Part shown: piece by piece, positions 23,759-33,847 of the stretch
How positions within the stretch are numbered: position 1 is the stretch's first letter
Layout of the letters: every line of letters begins with the position of its first letter
Program-made: the position numbers and the translations under genes
Assembly (NCBI RefSeq): GCF_014842925.1
Contig: NZ_JACYXJ010000002.1
Span: 310,001-374,000 of the forward strand
Origin: Roseibium polysiphoniae
GTDB taxonomy: Bacteria > Pseudomonadota > Alphaproteobacteria > Rhizobiales > Stappiaceae
Direction: 5' to 3'
Length of the DNA stretch: 64,000 bases
The notes under the pieces: model-generated
Databases searched by the model: none
What the model was told of the DNA's origin: nothing
The model's input: the letters and a program-made list of their open reading frames with translations, nothing else

Positions 23759-24816
23759 CCACCGGACAAAAGATTCCCGCGACCATCGTCACCGGCTTTC
23801 TTGGCGCGGGCAAGACGACGCTCATTCGCAATCTCCTGCAGAACGCGGATGGCCGCCGGATCGCGCTGATTGTCAATGAATTCGGCGATATGGGGTTTGA
23901 CGGCTCGCTGATGAATGGCTGTGCCGATCCTGATTGCGCAGCTGAGGAAGTCGTCGAGCTGACCAACGGTTGTATCTGCTGTACGGTGGCAGATGACTTC
24001 CTGCCGACCATGGAAATGTTGCTGGCGAGGGACAATCCGCCTGAGCATATCGTCATCGAGACATCAGGCCTTGCCCTGCCTCAGCCGCTCGTCCGGGCTT
24101 TTTCCTGGCCAAGCGTAAAGACCAAGGTGACCGTTGACGGCGTTGTGACGGTACTGGACGCTGCGGCTCTTGCCGAAGGACGGATTGCACTTGATGAAGC
24201 TGCGTTGGAAGCCCAGCGCGCGGCCGATGAGGCACTGGATCATGAGAGCCCGGTTGAGGAACTCTTTCATGATCAGCTTGCCTGCGCAGACCTCGTGGTT
24301 CTGAACAAGGCGGATCTCGTGTCTGAAGAGGCGCTCTCCAGGGTGCAGACGAAGATCAAGACCGAAGTGCGCCCGAGTGTTCACATCGTCTCCTCCGAGA
24401 AAGGAACGCTGCCCATCGAGGTCCTGCTTGGCCGCGAGTCGGCTGCCGAAGACGATATGGCCAGCCGACATGAGCATCACCATCACGACGACCACCACCA
24501 CGATCATCATCATGACCATCACCATCATGATGATTTCGAGAGCCACGTCGTGCCTGTCGCGGCCTTTGCCAGTCTGAAGGACGCAGAGGCGAAGGTGCTG
24601 GAGGCCATGGCGCTGAAGGGGGTGCTTCGGATCAAGGGCGCGGTCGAGATCACGGGCAAGGCGGCTCCGGCCATGGTTCAGGCCGTCGGGCCTCGCGTTG
24701 AGACATGGTTTGCAGCAGGTGCAGAAGGCGCGGGCCGGCTTGTGGTGATCGGTCTAAAGGGCCTTGATCTTGAAGCGGTCGGACACCTTCTCAGCCCGGC
24801 TGTTGAGGCGGCATGA
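23755..24816 (+). CDS. cobW: CobW, G3E-family GTPase
   Basis: 353 residues. The P-loop TGFLGAGKTTLIRNL is at about 13-27, the metal-site GCICCTV near 72, the NKAD base-specificity motif near 183, and a C-terminal CobW_C domain. Between them is a loop dominated by His and Asp (about residues 240-262) that should bind divalent metal. CobW is thought to handle cobalt for the CobN-dependent chelatase. Its position between cobP and cobN, with an ATGA overlap to cobP, supports that. The remainder to cobN is a 118-base gap. Confidence 0.92.
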   Translation: MTTGQKIPATIVTGFLGAGKTTLIRNLLQNADGRRIALIVNEFGDMGFDGSLMNGCADPDCAAEEVVELTNGCICCTVADDFLPTMEMLLARDNPPEHIVIETSGLALPQPLVRAFSWPSVKTKVTVDGVVTVLDAAALAEGRIALDEAALEAQRAADEALDHESPVEELFHDQLACADLVVLNKADLVSEEALSRVQTKIKTEVRPSVHIVSSEKGTLPIEVLLGRESAAEDDMASRHEHHHHDDHHHDHHHDHHHHDDFESHVVPVAAFASLKDAEAKVLEAMALKGVLRIKGAVEITGKAAPAMVQAVGPRVETWFAAGAEGAGRLVVIGLKGLDLEAVGHLLSPAVEAA

Positions 24817-24934
24817 CAGGCGTAACGTTTGGGTCCGGGTGTAGGTTCGTGCCGATGCAGATGCTCGGTCTTTTCGAAGAGGCTAGGGCGGGTTTGGTCA
24901 CAGGAACCACCCGTTCGGGGAGAGACTGTTCCTG

Positions 24935-27900
24935 ATGCACATTCTTGCAAGCCAGGCGCGGCGGATAGATGACGGCGGGGACGCGGTCGACCTCGGTCAG
25001 TCTCCCGCCGATATTCTGTTCCTGTCTGCGGCAGACACGGAGCTTGGATCCTTTGCCAGTGCGCAAGACGCCTTGGGGAAGAACGCCGCAGGTCTGCGCC
25101 TTGCCAACGTCATGGCTCTCTCGCACCCCTATTCGGTGGACCTTTATGCCGAGCAGACCGTGCGAGGATCGAAGATCGTTGCGGTGCGCCTGCTCGGCGG
25201 TGTCGAGTACTGGCGCTACGGCGTCGAGCGGCTTGAAGAGGAAGCCCGTGCCTCCGGGGCGAAACTGATCCTGGTTCCGGGCGATGACAAGTGGGATGGC
25301 GCTCTGGCGAGCCGGTCGACCGTTCCTCTTGAGGACGTGCGCCGGTTCTGGCGCTATTGCGTCGAAGGCGGTAGCGGCAACTATTCCAACGCACTTCTGT
25401 TCCTCTCCCATCTCACAGGCCGGGATGAGGAGCCTGCACATCCGGTGCCTCTGCCGCGGGCGGGTATCTATCTTCGAGGAGAGACCGCGCCGGATATTGA
25501 GGTGCTGAAAGCCACCTGGCGGGATCCTGCAAGGCCTGTTGCTGCGATTACCTTTTACCGGGCGCTGGTCCAGGGCGCACAGACCGCGCCGGTCGATGCG
25601 CTTGTCGAAGCTCTCGAAAAGGCAGGGGTGAATGCACTTCCGATATTTGTTTCCTCGCTGAAGGAGGCTGAATCTGCTGGTGTTCTTGCAAGCCTTTTTG
25701 AGGCCGCGCCGCCGGATGTTGTCCTGAACGCGACCGCCTTTGCCGTTTCCAAGGCGGGAACTGTTCATCAGACAACACCGCTCGATGCACCGGGCAAGCC
25801 GGTTCTTCAGGTCGTTTTCTCGTCGTCATCCTTCGAGGGCTGGGAAGAAAGCGACCAGGGCCTTGCCATCCGCGATCTTGCCATGCATGTGGTTCTTCCC
25901 GAAGTTGATGGACGGCTTTTGACGCGTGCGGTGTCCTTCAAGGAGGAGGGGACCTTCGATGAGGCGACGCAATCGACGCCGGTGCGCTTTGTTCCTGTTG
26001 CCGACCGAATAGCCTTTGTTGCGAAGCTCGCGGCGAATTGGGCGCATCTTTCCCACGTGCCGCCCGCTGACAAATGCACCGCGCTCATCCTGGCTAACTA
26101 TCCGAACAAGGACGGGCGGATTGCCAATGGGGTGGGGCTTGATACTCCCGCGTCTTGTGTCGAGCTTCTGAAGGCGCTGGGCGCAGCAGGCTATGATGTG
26201 GGAGAGGCCCCTGCGACGTCTAAGGACCTGATGCACCTTCTGAGCTCTGGCGTCACAAACGCCCTCGATGGGCGACAGGCTCGCCGTGGGTTTCAGTCTC
26301 TGTCCCTGGAAGACTACGAGAACGCGTTTGCGCGATTGCCTCAAGCCGTGCGTAAGGCGGTCGGCGAGCGGTGGGGACATCCGGACGATGACCCTCATGT
26401 GGTTGACGGAGCATTCCGGCTTGCGCTGCACAGGTTCGGCAATCAGGTGGTCGGGATCCAGCCGGCACGTGGCTACAATATTGATCCCAAGGAAACCTAC
26501 CACGATCCTGATCTGGTCCCACCGCACCACTATTTTGCCTTCTACATCTGGCTGAGACGGCACTTCGGGGCCCATGCGGTTGTGCATATGGGCAAGCACG
26601 GAAACCTTGAATGGCTGCCGGGCAAGGCTCTGGCACTTTCTGAAGCCTGCATGCCCGAGGCTGTTCTGGGACCGGTGCCGAATATCTATCCCTTCATCGT
26701 CAATGATCCGGGAGAAGGGGCCCAGGCCAAGCGGCGGACATCCGCGGTCATCGTTGATCATCTGACACCGCCGCTGACCCGGGCCGAGAGCCACGGCGCC
26801 TCCGGTGAACTCGAGACGCTTCTGGACGAATATTATCTTGCCAGCGGTGTTGATCCGCGCCGGCTGAAGGCCCTGACGCGCGATATCCTCGATCTGGCGA
26901 CCCGGCATGGCCTGGACGCCGATATCGGTCTTGACGAGGGAATGGACGAAGCCACGCGCCTGGCGCGACTGGATGCGCATCTGTGCGATCTGAAGGAGTT
27001 GCAGATCCGCGATGGTCTGCATGTTCTCGGGCAAAGTCCCGAGGACGAACTGCTGACAGACCTTCTCGTCGCGCTTGCCCGTGTCCCGCGGGGTGCGGAT
27101 GCAGGGCAGGAAAGCCTTCAGCGCGCAATTGCACGGGATCTTGGGTTGAGTGGTGAGGCAGGTGCTGACTCCCTCTCGGGGCTATGTCTCTTTGATCCAC
27201 TTGATTGTGATTTCTCTGCGCGCTGGGCAGGTGAGACGCCTGAGATCCTGACCGGGTTGTCGGAAGATCCCTGGCGCTCCAATGGCGATACGGTCGAGCG
27301 GATCGAGCTTCTGGCGCAAAGGCTTGTCGCCGGGACCGTGACGGCTCCTGACGACTGGGTCGCGACCAACGCCGTTCTGGACAGCATCGAGACCGAGCTT
27401 CGTCCGGCGGTGTCAGGGTCAGGCCCTGCTGAAACGCAAGCGGTCCTGACAGCGCTGGGCGGCGGTTTTGTTGCCCCGGGTCCCTCCGGTGCGCCCAGCC
27501 GCGGGCGGCCCGATGTGCTTCCAACCGGCCGCAATTTCTATTCCGTCGATGTCCGGGCCGTGCCAACCGAGACGGCCTGGCGCCTGGGGCAAACGTCAGC
27601 ATCCCTCGTCGCCGAGCGATACTTTCAGGAGGAGGGCGAGTGGCCAAGCTCTCTCGTTCTCACCTGCTGGGGTACGGCGAACATGCGGACGGGTGGTGAT
27701 GACATCGCCCAGGCATTGGCGCTGATTGGCGCGCGGCCAGTCTGGGAAGCGGCGTCGGGTCGTGTCACGGGCTTCGAAGTCCTGTCTCTGGCCGAGTTGC
27801 AGCGTCCGCGCATCGATGTGACGCTTCGCGTGTCCGGCTTCTTTCGCGATGCCTTTCCCCACCAGATCGACCTTTTCGACAGCGCAGTGCGAGCCGTTGC

Positions 27901-28738
27901 GGCGTTGGAGGAACCAAAGGGATCAAATCCGATTGCTGCAAGGGTCAGCGAAGACCGGGCCAGATACGAAGCCGAAGGACTGGATGAAGTGGAGGCGGAA
28001 CGGCGCGCCGCCTTCCGCGTCTTTGGTTCGAAACCGGGCGCCTATGGAGCCGGTTTGCAGGCGCTGATCGATGAAGGGATCTGGGACGAGAGAGGCGATT
28101 TTGCCGAGAGCTTCCTGACGTGGGGCGGATACGCCTATGGTGGTGGAGCAGACGGCACCTCCGCGCGCGGCGAGTTGGAAACGCGCCTGTCCGGTGTCGA
28201 CGCAGTCCTGCACAATCAGGACAACCGCGAGCACGATCTTCTCGACAGCGATGACTATTATCAGTTCGAAGGAGGGCTCGCTGCCACCATCGAAACCTTG
28301 AAGGGCGAAGCGCCCAGGGTCTATCACAATGATCACTCGCGGCCTGAGCGGCCGGTGGTGCGGTCTCTCGCGGAGGAAATCGGCCGGGTGGTGCGGGGCC
28401 GGGCAGCGAACCCGAAGTGGATCGCCGGTGTCATGCGCCATGGCTACAAGGGCGCGTTCGAGATCGCCGCAACACTCGATTACCTGTTTGCGTTTTCTGC
28501 AACGACACGGGCCGTCGGGGACCATCATTTCGATCAGCTTTTCGAAGCCTATATAGACGTTGAGGAGGTGCGCGATTTTCTGGAAGACGCAAACCCTGCA
28601 GCCTACCGTGAGATACTTGCCCGCTTCGCAGAGGCATTGCACCGTGGTCTCTGGACGCCGCGCAAGAACAGCACGCATGCTCGCTTGAACGAATTACAGG
28701 CGAAACTTCAAGATGATACCGATGGGAGAGCGCCGTGA
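24935..28738 (+). CDS. cobN: CobN, cobaltochelatase large subunit
   Basis: 1267 residues, the usual size for the porphyrin-binding subunit of the aerobic, ATP-dependent cobaltochelatase that inserts Co2+ into hydrogenobyrinic acid a,c-diamide. Recognisable family segments include VHMGKHGNLEWLPGKALALS and YPFIVNDPGEGAQAKRRTSA in the middle and WGGYAYGGG…HNQDNREHDLLDSDDYYQF near the C-terminus. Its partners CobS and CobT are not in the window and must be elsewhere. The stop overlaps the GTG start of cobO (GTGA). Confidence 0.96.
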   Translation: MHILASQARRIDDGGDAVDLGQSPADILFLSAADTELGSFASAQDALGKNAAGLRLANVMALSHPYSVDLYAEQTVRGSKIVAVRLLGGVEYWRYGVERLEEEARASGAKLILVPGDDKWDGALASRSTVPLEDVRRFWRYCVEGGSGNYSNALLFLSHLTGRDEEPAHPVPLPRAGIYLRGETAPDIEVLKATWRDPARPVAAITFYRALVQGAQTAPVDALVEALEKAGVNALPIFVSSLKEAESAGVLASLFEAAPPDVVLNATAFAVSKAGTVHQTTPLDAPGKPVLQVVFSSSSFEGWEESDQGLAIRDLAMHVVLPEVDGRLLTRAVSFKEEGTFDEATQSTPVRFVPVADRIAFVAKLAANWAHLSHVPPADKCTALILANYPNKDGRIANGVGLDTPASCVELLKALGAAGYDVGEAPATSKDLMHLLSSGVTNALDGRQARRGFQSLSLEDYENAFARLPQAVRKAVGERWGHPDDDPHVVDGAFRLALHRFGNQVVGIQPARGYNIDPKETYHDPDLVPPHHYFAFYIWLRRHFGAHAVVHMGKHGNLEWLPGKALALSEACMPEAVLGPVPNIYPFIVNDPGEGAQAKRRTSAVIVDHLTPPLTRAESHGASGELETLLDEYYLASGVDPRRLKALTRDILDLATRHGLDADIGLDEGMDEATRLARLDAHLCDLKELQIRDGLHVLGQSPEDELLTDLLVALARVPRGADAGQESLQRAIARDLGLSGEAGADSLSGLCLFDPLDCDFSARWAGETPEILTGLSEDPWRSNGDTVERIELLAQRLVAGTVTAPDDWVATNAVLDSIETELRPAVSGSGPAETQAVLTALGGGFVAPGPSGAPSRGRPDVLPTGRNFYSVDVRAVPTETAWRLGQTSASLVAERYFQEEGEWPSSLVLTCWGTANMRTGGDDIAQALALIGARPVWEAASGRVTGFEVLSLAELQRPRIDVTLRVSGFFRDAFPHQIDLFDSAVRAVAALEEPKGSNPIAARVSEDRARYEAEGLDEVEAERRAAFRVFGSKPGAYGAGLQALIDEGIWDERGDFAESFLTWGGYAYGGGADGTSARGELETRLSGVDAVLHNQDNREHDLLDSDDYYQFEGGLAATIETLKGEAPRVYHNDHSRPERPVVRSLAEEIGRVVRGRAANPKWIAGVMRHGYKGAFEIAATLDYLFAFSATTRAVGDHHFDQLFEAYIDVEEVRDFLEDANPAAYREILARFAEALHRGLWTPRKNSTHARLNELQAKLQDDTDGRAP

Positions 28739-29367
28739 GCGACAAGATAGCAGATCTGAGTGAAGAGGAACTCAACGCGCGGCACGCGGACAAGATGCGC
28801 AAGAAAAAGGCCGCCCGCGACAAGATCATGGCGACCAAGACCATCGAGAAGGGGCTGTTGATCGTCCATACCGGCAAGGGCAAAGGCAAGTCGACCGCCG
28901 GGTTCGGGATGGTTTTCCGGTCCCTGGGTCATGGCCACAAGGTTGGTGTCGTCCAATTCGTCAAGGGACGGATCGAAACGGGCGAACGCATGGCGCTTGA
29001 GCGGTTCTCAGACCTGGTCACGATCAAGCGCATGGGGGAAGGCTTTACCTGGGAAACACAGGATCGCCAGCGCGACATCGATGCGGCGCGCCAGGCCTGG
29101 GATGCGGCCAAGGAGATGATCACAAGCGGAGACTATCGCTTGATCCTTTGCGACGAGCTCAACATCGTGCTTCGATATGACTATCTGCCGATCGATGAAG
29201 TGGTTGCCTTCCTGCGCGATGAAAAGCCGGAAGACGTTCACGTCGTCATTACTGGCCGCAACGCGAAGGACGAGCTGATCGACATTGCCGACCTGGTGAC
29301 AGAAATGACCCAGATCAAGCATCCCTTCCGGTCCGGTGTAAAGCCACAGGAAGGTATTGAATTCTAG
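28735..29367 (+). CDS. cobO: CobO, cob(I)yrinic acid a,c-diamide adenosyltransferase
   Basis: 210 residues. It transfers the adenosyl group of ATP to the cobalt of the corrinoid. The P-loop TGKGKGKST is at residues 45-53, and LCDELNIVLRY and VVITGRNAKDELID are typical of the CobA/CobO family. It starts with GTG that overlaps the cobN stop (GTGA), so its translation is coupled to cobN. The N-terminal basic segment (HADKMRKKKAARDK) is usual for the alphaproteobacterial form. Confidence 0.95.
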   Translation: MSDKIADLSEEELNARHADKMRKKKAARDKIMATKTIEKGLLIVHTGKGKGKSTAGFGMVFRSLGHGHKVGVVQFVKGRIETGERMALERFSDLVTIKRMGEGFTWETQDRQRDIDAARQAWDAAKEMITSGDYRLILCDELNIVLRYDYLPIDEVVAFLRDEKPEDVHVVITGRNAKDELIDIADLVTEMTQIKHPFRSGVKPQEGIEF

Positions 29368-29410
29368 GCGTTTACGAGGTTGCGCACGGCGCCAACATGA
29401 AGGATCAGCA

Positions 29411-29716
29411 ATGATGAAGCCTTTCAATCAGGGCCTGAGGTCTGCCTCCAGCTCCCATGCAGAGATCGTGCGCCGCTATGAGCTGGCGCGCACGCTTGTG
29501 GAGTTCCTGGCTGCTGTCACCTTCGTCATCGGCAGTATTTTCTTCTTTTACGACAGTCTGTTGTTTGCTGGCACTTGGCTGTTCCTGATTGGCTCGATCC
29601 TGTTTGCCGTCCGGCCCACAATTCGTCTCCTGCTGGAACTGCACCTGGCGCGCCTGCCGGTGCCAGAGGAATTCAGGCCCTATGGAACAAGGGCGTCCGA
29701 CGGGGCCGATACGTGA
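29411..29716 (+). CDS. YrhK-like small membrane protein
   Basis: 101 residues. Two hydrophobic helices, about 27-48 ([21 protein letters not shown]) and about 53-70 ([18 protein letters not shown]), match the YrhK domain, whose function is unknown. ATG 29411 has AGGA upstream; the in-frame start at 29357 is inside cobO and not used. The stop overlaps the GTG start of cobQ (GTGA). Its place between cobO and cobQ, with coupling to cobQ, suggests a link to corrinoid or cobalt handling; this is inference. Confidence 0.8.
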   Translation: MMKPFNQGLRSASSSHAEIVRRYELARTLVEFLAAVTFVIGSIFFFYDSLLFAGTWLFLIGSILFAVRPTIRLLLELHLARLPVPEEFRPYGTRASDGADT

Positions 29717-31203
29717 TCCCTGGCGGAAACCGGCAGAGAACACCGGCGTTGATGGTCCAGGGGACCGGCTCAAATGTCGGCAAGAGCCTGATCGTTGCCG
29801 GTCTGTGCCGATTGTTCGCCAATCGCGGACTGAAAGTGCGTCCCTTCAAGCCGCAAAACATGTCCAACAACGCGGCCGTCACGGCTGATGGCGGTGAGAT
29901 CGGACGGGCGCAGGCCTTGCAGGCGATGGGCTGCCGGGAGCGCTTGAGCGTCCACATGAATCCGGTTCTGCTGAAACCGGAAACGGATACCGGCGCTCAG
30001 GTGATCGTGCAGGGAAAACGTTTCGGCACGATGAGGGCGCGGGAGTACGGAACCCAGAAAGCGACGTTGCTTCCAAAGGTTCTGGAGAGTTTTTCAGAAA
30101 TCGAATCAGGTGCGAATCTTGTGCTTGTGGAGGGAGCCGGCAGTCCGGCTGAAATCAACCTGCGGGCCGGCGATATCGCCAATATGGGCTTTGCCGAGGC
30201 TGCGGACCTTCCGGTGGTGCTGTGTGGCGATATCGACCGTGGCGGGGTGATCGCCTCGCTGGTCGGGACGCATTCGGTGCTGGAAAATGATGAACGGGAG
30301 CGCATCAGGGCATTCTTCGTCAATCGGTTCCGGGGTGATACCGGTCTCTTCACCGAGGGCATGCGCCAAATTGAAGCGCGGACGGGCTGGAGCAGTCTTG
30401 GTGTCGTTCCATGGTTTTCTGACGCCAGCAAACTTCCCGCTGAAGATGCGCTCGGGCTGGAAAATGGCGCAGGCAGAGGGCCGGTCAAAATCGTTGTGCC
30501 GGTTATTTCCCGGATCGCCAATTTCGATGATCTTGATCCCCTTCGCATGGAAGAAGGCGTGACACTGGAGTTGATTCAGCCCGGAACGCCGCTTCCTGGC
30601 GATGCGACGCTGGTTCTCCTGCCGGGCTCAAAATCGACCGTTGGCGACCTCGCGTTTTTCCGATCCCAGGGCTGGGATGTTGATCTGAAAGCTCATCATA
30701 GGCGCGGCGGGCATATTCTTGGGATCTGCGGTGGCTATCAGATGCTCGGCCGGACGATCGCTGATCCGGAAGGCATTGAGGGCGCGCCAGGCACTGTTGA
30801 AGGGCTTGGCTACCTCGACGTTGAGACGATCCTGACGCCGGAAAAATCCCTCGTGGAAGCCGCAGGCAAGCACCTGCTGACAGGCGCAGAGGTCTCAGGG
30901 TATGAAATCCATATCGGACGGACGTCAGGCCCGGACTGCGGACGCCCCATGCTGCATATTCGCGAGGCATCCGGGGCGCCAAAGCTCGATGGCGCTGTTT
31001 CCGGCGATGGTCGCGTCTGCGGAACCTATTTGCACGGGCTTTTTACGGCCGATTCCTTCCGCCAGGCGTATTTGCAAGGTTTCGGTGCGACGTCCGATCT
31101 CGCCTATGATGTGAGCATAGATGCCGTTCTGGATGATCTGGCCTCTCACCTCGAGACGTCGATGGATATCGCCAGGATGCTGGAGATCGCCCGGGCCCGC
31201 TGA
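29713..31203 (+). CDS. cobQ: CobQ, cobyric acid synthase
   Basis: 496 residues. It amidates adenosylcobyrinic acid a,c-diamide at four side chains. The N-terminal ATPase half opens with [20 protein letters not shown] and [12 protein letters not shown]; the C-terminal glutaminase half has the nucleophile Cys in [10 protein letters not shown] and the His in YLHGLF. I prefer the GTG at 29713, which overlaps the preceding stop (GTGA) and gives normal length; ATG 29752 would start directly at the P-loop strand. Last plus-strand gene of the cob cluster; converges on DUF938. Confidence 0.93.
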   Translation: MIPGGNRQRTPALMVQGTGSNVGKSLIVAGLCRLFANRGLKVRPFKPQNMSNNAAVTADGGEIGRAQALQAMGCRERLSVHMNPVLLKPETDTGAQVIVQGKRFGTMRAREYGTQKATLLPKVLESFSEIESGANLVLVEGAGSPAEINLRAGDIANMGFAEAADLPVVLCGDIDRGGVIASLVGTHSVLENDERERIRAFFVNRFRGDTGLFTEGMRQIEARTGWSSLGVVPWFSDASKLPAEDALGLENGAGRGPVKIVVPVISRIANFDDLDPLRMEEGVTLELIQPGTPLPGDATLVLLPGSKSTVGDLAFFRSQGWDVDLKAHHRRGGHILGICGGYQMLGRTIADPEGIEGAPGTVEGLGYLDVETILTPEKSLVEAAGKHLLTGAEVSGYEIHIGRTSGPDCGRPMLHIREASGAPKLDGAVSGDGRVCGTYLHGLFTADSFRQAYLQGFGATSDLAYDVSIDAVLDDLASHLETSMDIARMLEIARAR

Positions 31204-31206
31204 CGT

Positions 31207-31824
31207 TTACGAAGCCCGTTTCCAGACCAACAGCTGATTGTTGGCGGGCATGGGGTGATCGGCGATCAGCTTAAGGCCGATTTTTTCCGCCAACTCATTC
31301 ACCGCCTCGAAATCGCGAATGCCGCTTTCCGGGTTGCGGTCCCTCAGGCTCTTGTCGAAGGTCTCGTTGCTTGCGGTTGTGAAAGTGCCTTCGTATTTGA
31401 AGGGGCCGTAGATACAAAGCACACCGCCCGGTGCGAGGGTCTCGCCCACACCTTCGAAGAAGGCCTCTACAAGCTCCCATGAAACGATATGAAGGGAATT
31501 GGCGGTGTAGATGCCGTCATAGGCGTCTTCATAGTCGCTGGCAGACACTGGCCAAGGCAAGTCCGACATGTCGAGTTCAATCGGCGCCAGCAGATTTGCA
31601 AGGTCGGCGTCCGCCTGCACAATCCTTTGGTCGATCGCGGGGAGATTTTCGTCGAGGTCGCTCGGTCGCCAATCCAGATGCGGCAGGTTCTCTGCAAAGA
31701 AGACCGCATGTTGGCCGGTGCCGCTGGCAATCTCCAGGACACGGGTGGATTCAGAAAAAGCGTCTTTGAGTTTTTCGAGGAGGGGGCGTTTGTTGTTTTC
31801 GGCAGCCGCTGAGAAGGGAAGCAT
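31207..31824 (-). CDS. DUF938 family SAM-dependent methyltransferase-like protein
   Basis: 205 residues, matching DUF938 along its length. The SAM-binding motif VLEIASGTGQHAVFFAENLP is near residues 29-48, followed by acidic DLDENLPAI and YTANSLHIVSWE. The substrate is not known. It begins 40 bases after cobD on the same strand and ends 3 bases from the convergent cobQ stop, so it may be co-transcribed with cobC-cobD, but no role in corrinoid methylation is implied by the family. Confidence 0.85.
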   Translation of the reverse strand: MLPFSAAAENNKRPLLEKLKDAFSESTRVLEIASGTGQHAVFFAENLPHLDWRPSDLDENLPAIDQRIVQADADLANLLAPIELDMSDLPWPVSASDYEDAYDGIYTANSLHIVSWELVEAFFEGVGETLAPGGVLCIYGPFKYEGTFTTASNETFDKSLRDRNPESGIRDFEAVNELAEKIGLKLIADHPMPANNQLLVWKRAS

Positions 31825-31864
31825 ATCTCGTCTCTGTTCTGGAACTGGCTGCAGTCTTGACGAT

Positions 31865-32836
31865 TTAGCGCCAGAACGCCAGTAGCAGAACGATTAAAGC
31901 CTGGAGCGCACATGCGGTTACAAGGATCTTCAAAGCGGACGTGATGTCGTCTGCCGTCGCATTCTTTCGGCCCGAGCGGTTCATATAGGGGTCATTGACC
32001 GTGTAGTCCGGATAGGCTCTGGGGCCGGCGAGCGCGAGGCCAAGAGCACCAGCCATGGCTGCTTCCGGCCAACCCGCGTTGGGGGAGCGATGTTTGCCTG
32101 CGTCCCTTCGCACTGCCTTGAACGCGGCCCGCGGAGACCCTCCAACGTATGGCGCGCTTAAGGTGAAAAGCAGACCGGCGAGCCGGGAGGCTGGCAGATT
32201 GATCAGGTCATCGAAACGCGCGGAGGCCCAGCCAAAGTCGCAGTAGGTGTCGGTCTTGTGGCCAATCATGCTGTCTGCCGTGTTGACGGCCTTGTAGGCG
32301 ATGAGCCCCGGCAATCCGAGCAAGGCGAACCAGAAAACCGGTGCGACCACACCGTCAGAGAAGTTCTCGGCGCAAGATTCGATTGCGGCTCGTGAGACGC
32401 CCGCTTCATCCAACTGTTGTGGGTCGCGTCCGACAATCATGGCCACGGCGCGGCGCCCGCCTTCAAGGCCGTCGGACTGAAGCCCGTCCCGGACAGCGGC
32501 AACATGCTGGTAGAGGCTCTTTTGCGCGATCAGGATGGCAGCGACGAGGATCACCACGATTTCGCCAAAAGGGACAAGGCTCGCAATCCAGTGGATGGCA
32601 ATGCCTATCGCGACACTAGCCAGAACAAGAAGGAGGAGGGTCAGAATGCCCCCGACCTTTCTTTGGCGGTCGGAAAAGTCGGGATTGTTGAACCGGCCTT
32701 CCAGCGCGGTAATGCCACGGCCGATGTAAGCCACCGGATGGGACACGCGCCGCCAGAGTATGTCAGGATCGCCAAAGACAGCGTCCAGCAGAATGGCAAC
32801 GAACAACAGGAACAGGGCGTCCGGGTAAAACAGCAT
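31865..32836 (-). CDS. cobD: CobD/CbiB, adenosylcobinamide-phosphate synthase
   Basis: 323-residue inner-membrane protein that attaches (R)-1-amino-2-propanol or its phosphate to cobyric acid. Family signatures: FGDPDILWRRVSHPVAYIGR near the N-terminus, SCAENFSDGVVAPVFWFAL, NTADSMIGHKTDTY, and a C-terminal AGPRAYPDYTVNDPYMNR. Several membrane helices (LFVAILLDAVF, ILTLLLLVLASVAIGIA, and near the C-terminus). It follows cobC after 9 bases on the minus strand. Confidence 0.94.
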   Translation of the reverse strand: MLFYPDALFLLFVAILLDAVFGDPDILWRRVSHPVAYIGRGITALEGRFNNPDFSDRQRKVGGILTLLLLVLASVAIGIAIHWIASLVPFGEIVVILVAAILIAQKSLYQHVAAVRDGLQSDGLEGGRRAVAMIVGRDPQQLDEAGVSRAAIESCAENFSDGVVAPVFWFALLGLPGLIAYKAVNTADSMIGHKTDTYCDFGWASARFDDLINLPASRLAGLLFTLSAPYVGGSPRAAFKAVRRDAGKHRSPNAGWPEAAMAGALGLALAGPRAYPDYTVNDPYMNRSGRKNATADDITSALKILVTACALQALIVLLLAFWR

Positions 32837-32845
32837 CCAAAGGCT

Positions 32846-33847
32846 TTAGAGCGCCTTTTGTGCCTCGGCAAGGGCTTGAGCCAGACGCCTCAAACCTTCG
32901 GCTGAACCGGGAAGGCCGAAACGGATCCAGGTTGGCGCATAGTCGAAGACCCTCGTCCAGATATGCTGACGGGCCAGCGCGTCATGCAATTTATGTGCGT
33001 CGCGATGGCCAGCCAGGGCGTAAAGTGGGGTGCCGCCAAAAACGCCGAGACCGTTTTCGCCAAGGCAAATGGTCAGATCCGCCATTTCATCGGCAAGCTG
33101 ACGGACCATGACCTGTTGCCAGTCCTTGTCGTTCAGGGCCGCGCGTCCGATCTCCTGCGCCGGTCCGCTCACCGCCCAGCTGTCGAGGCGCTCACTCATC
33201 TGACGTGCAAGGGAAGGGCGTGCTGCCATAAAGCCGAGGCGCAGGCCGGCAAGGCCGAAGAACTTTCCGAACGAACGCAGGACGACGACATTTTCATCCG
33301 TGATGTGCGGAAGAAGGCTTGCGCCTGGCATCACATCTGCAAAGGCCTCGTCAAGCACCAGTGCGCCGCCTCTTTCCGTCAGCTCGCGTGCAATGGCAAG
33401 AAGGCTTTGCGGATCCGTCAGGCGTCCATCGGGATTGTTCGGGTTGACGATGACCGCGATCTTGGCACGGTCGGGCAGGGCGTGGGGCGTGCTGACTTCT
33501 TCAGGCGTTCTGCCTGCACGGGTGAAAGCCGATGCATGGCTTGTGTAGGTCGGGCCACATAGCGCGACCGGCCCCTCTGGCAAAAGGTAGGGGATCTGAG
33601 AAATCAGGATCTGTGTGCCTGGACCGGCGACAAGCGCAAGGCTTTCAGGGCAGTCATAGGCTTTGCGGGCAGCGCCAATCAGATGGTCGAGGCCGGCTTG
33701 ACCCGGCAGGTTCCGCCACGCGGGCCCTGAAACGCCGGTTTCGAGAGGGTAAGCGTGGGGATTGATGCCAGTCGACAGGTCGAGCCAGTCACTCTCGGCG
33801 CCGCCGAACCGCTCGATCGCCCAGCTGAGATCCCCGCCATGCAACAT
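32846..33847 (-). CDS. cobC: CobC, threonine-phosphate decarboxylase-like aminotransferase
   Basis: 333-residue PLP enzyme (aminotransferase fold I) that makes (R)-1-amino-2-propanol O-2-phosphate for the cobalamin side chain. HGGDLSWAIERFG is the usual start; VNPNNPDGRL holds the conserved Asn, LDEAFADVMPG the Asp, and RSFGKFFGLAGLRLGF the PLP Lys. ATG 33847 was chosen over an upstream TTG (33877). It heads the minus-strand pair cobC-cobD. Called CobD in Salmonella nomenclature. I see no riboswitch in front of it. Confidence 0.92.
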   Translation of the reverse strand: MLHGGDLSWAIERFGGAESDWLDLSTGINPHAYPLETGVSGPAWRNLPGQAGLDHLIGAARKAYDCPESLALVAGPGTQILISQIPYLLPEGPVALCGPTYTSHASAFTRAGRTPEEVSTPHALPDRAKIAVIVNPNNPDGRLTDPQSLLAIARELTERGGALVLDEAFADVMPGASLLPHITDENVVVLRSFGKFFGLAGLRLGFMAARPSLARQMSERLDSWAVSGPAQEIGRAALNDKDWQQVMVRQLADEMADLTICLGENGLGVFGGTPLYALAGHRDAHKLHDALARQHIWTRVFDYAPTWIRFGLPGSAEGLRRLAQALAEAQKAL

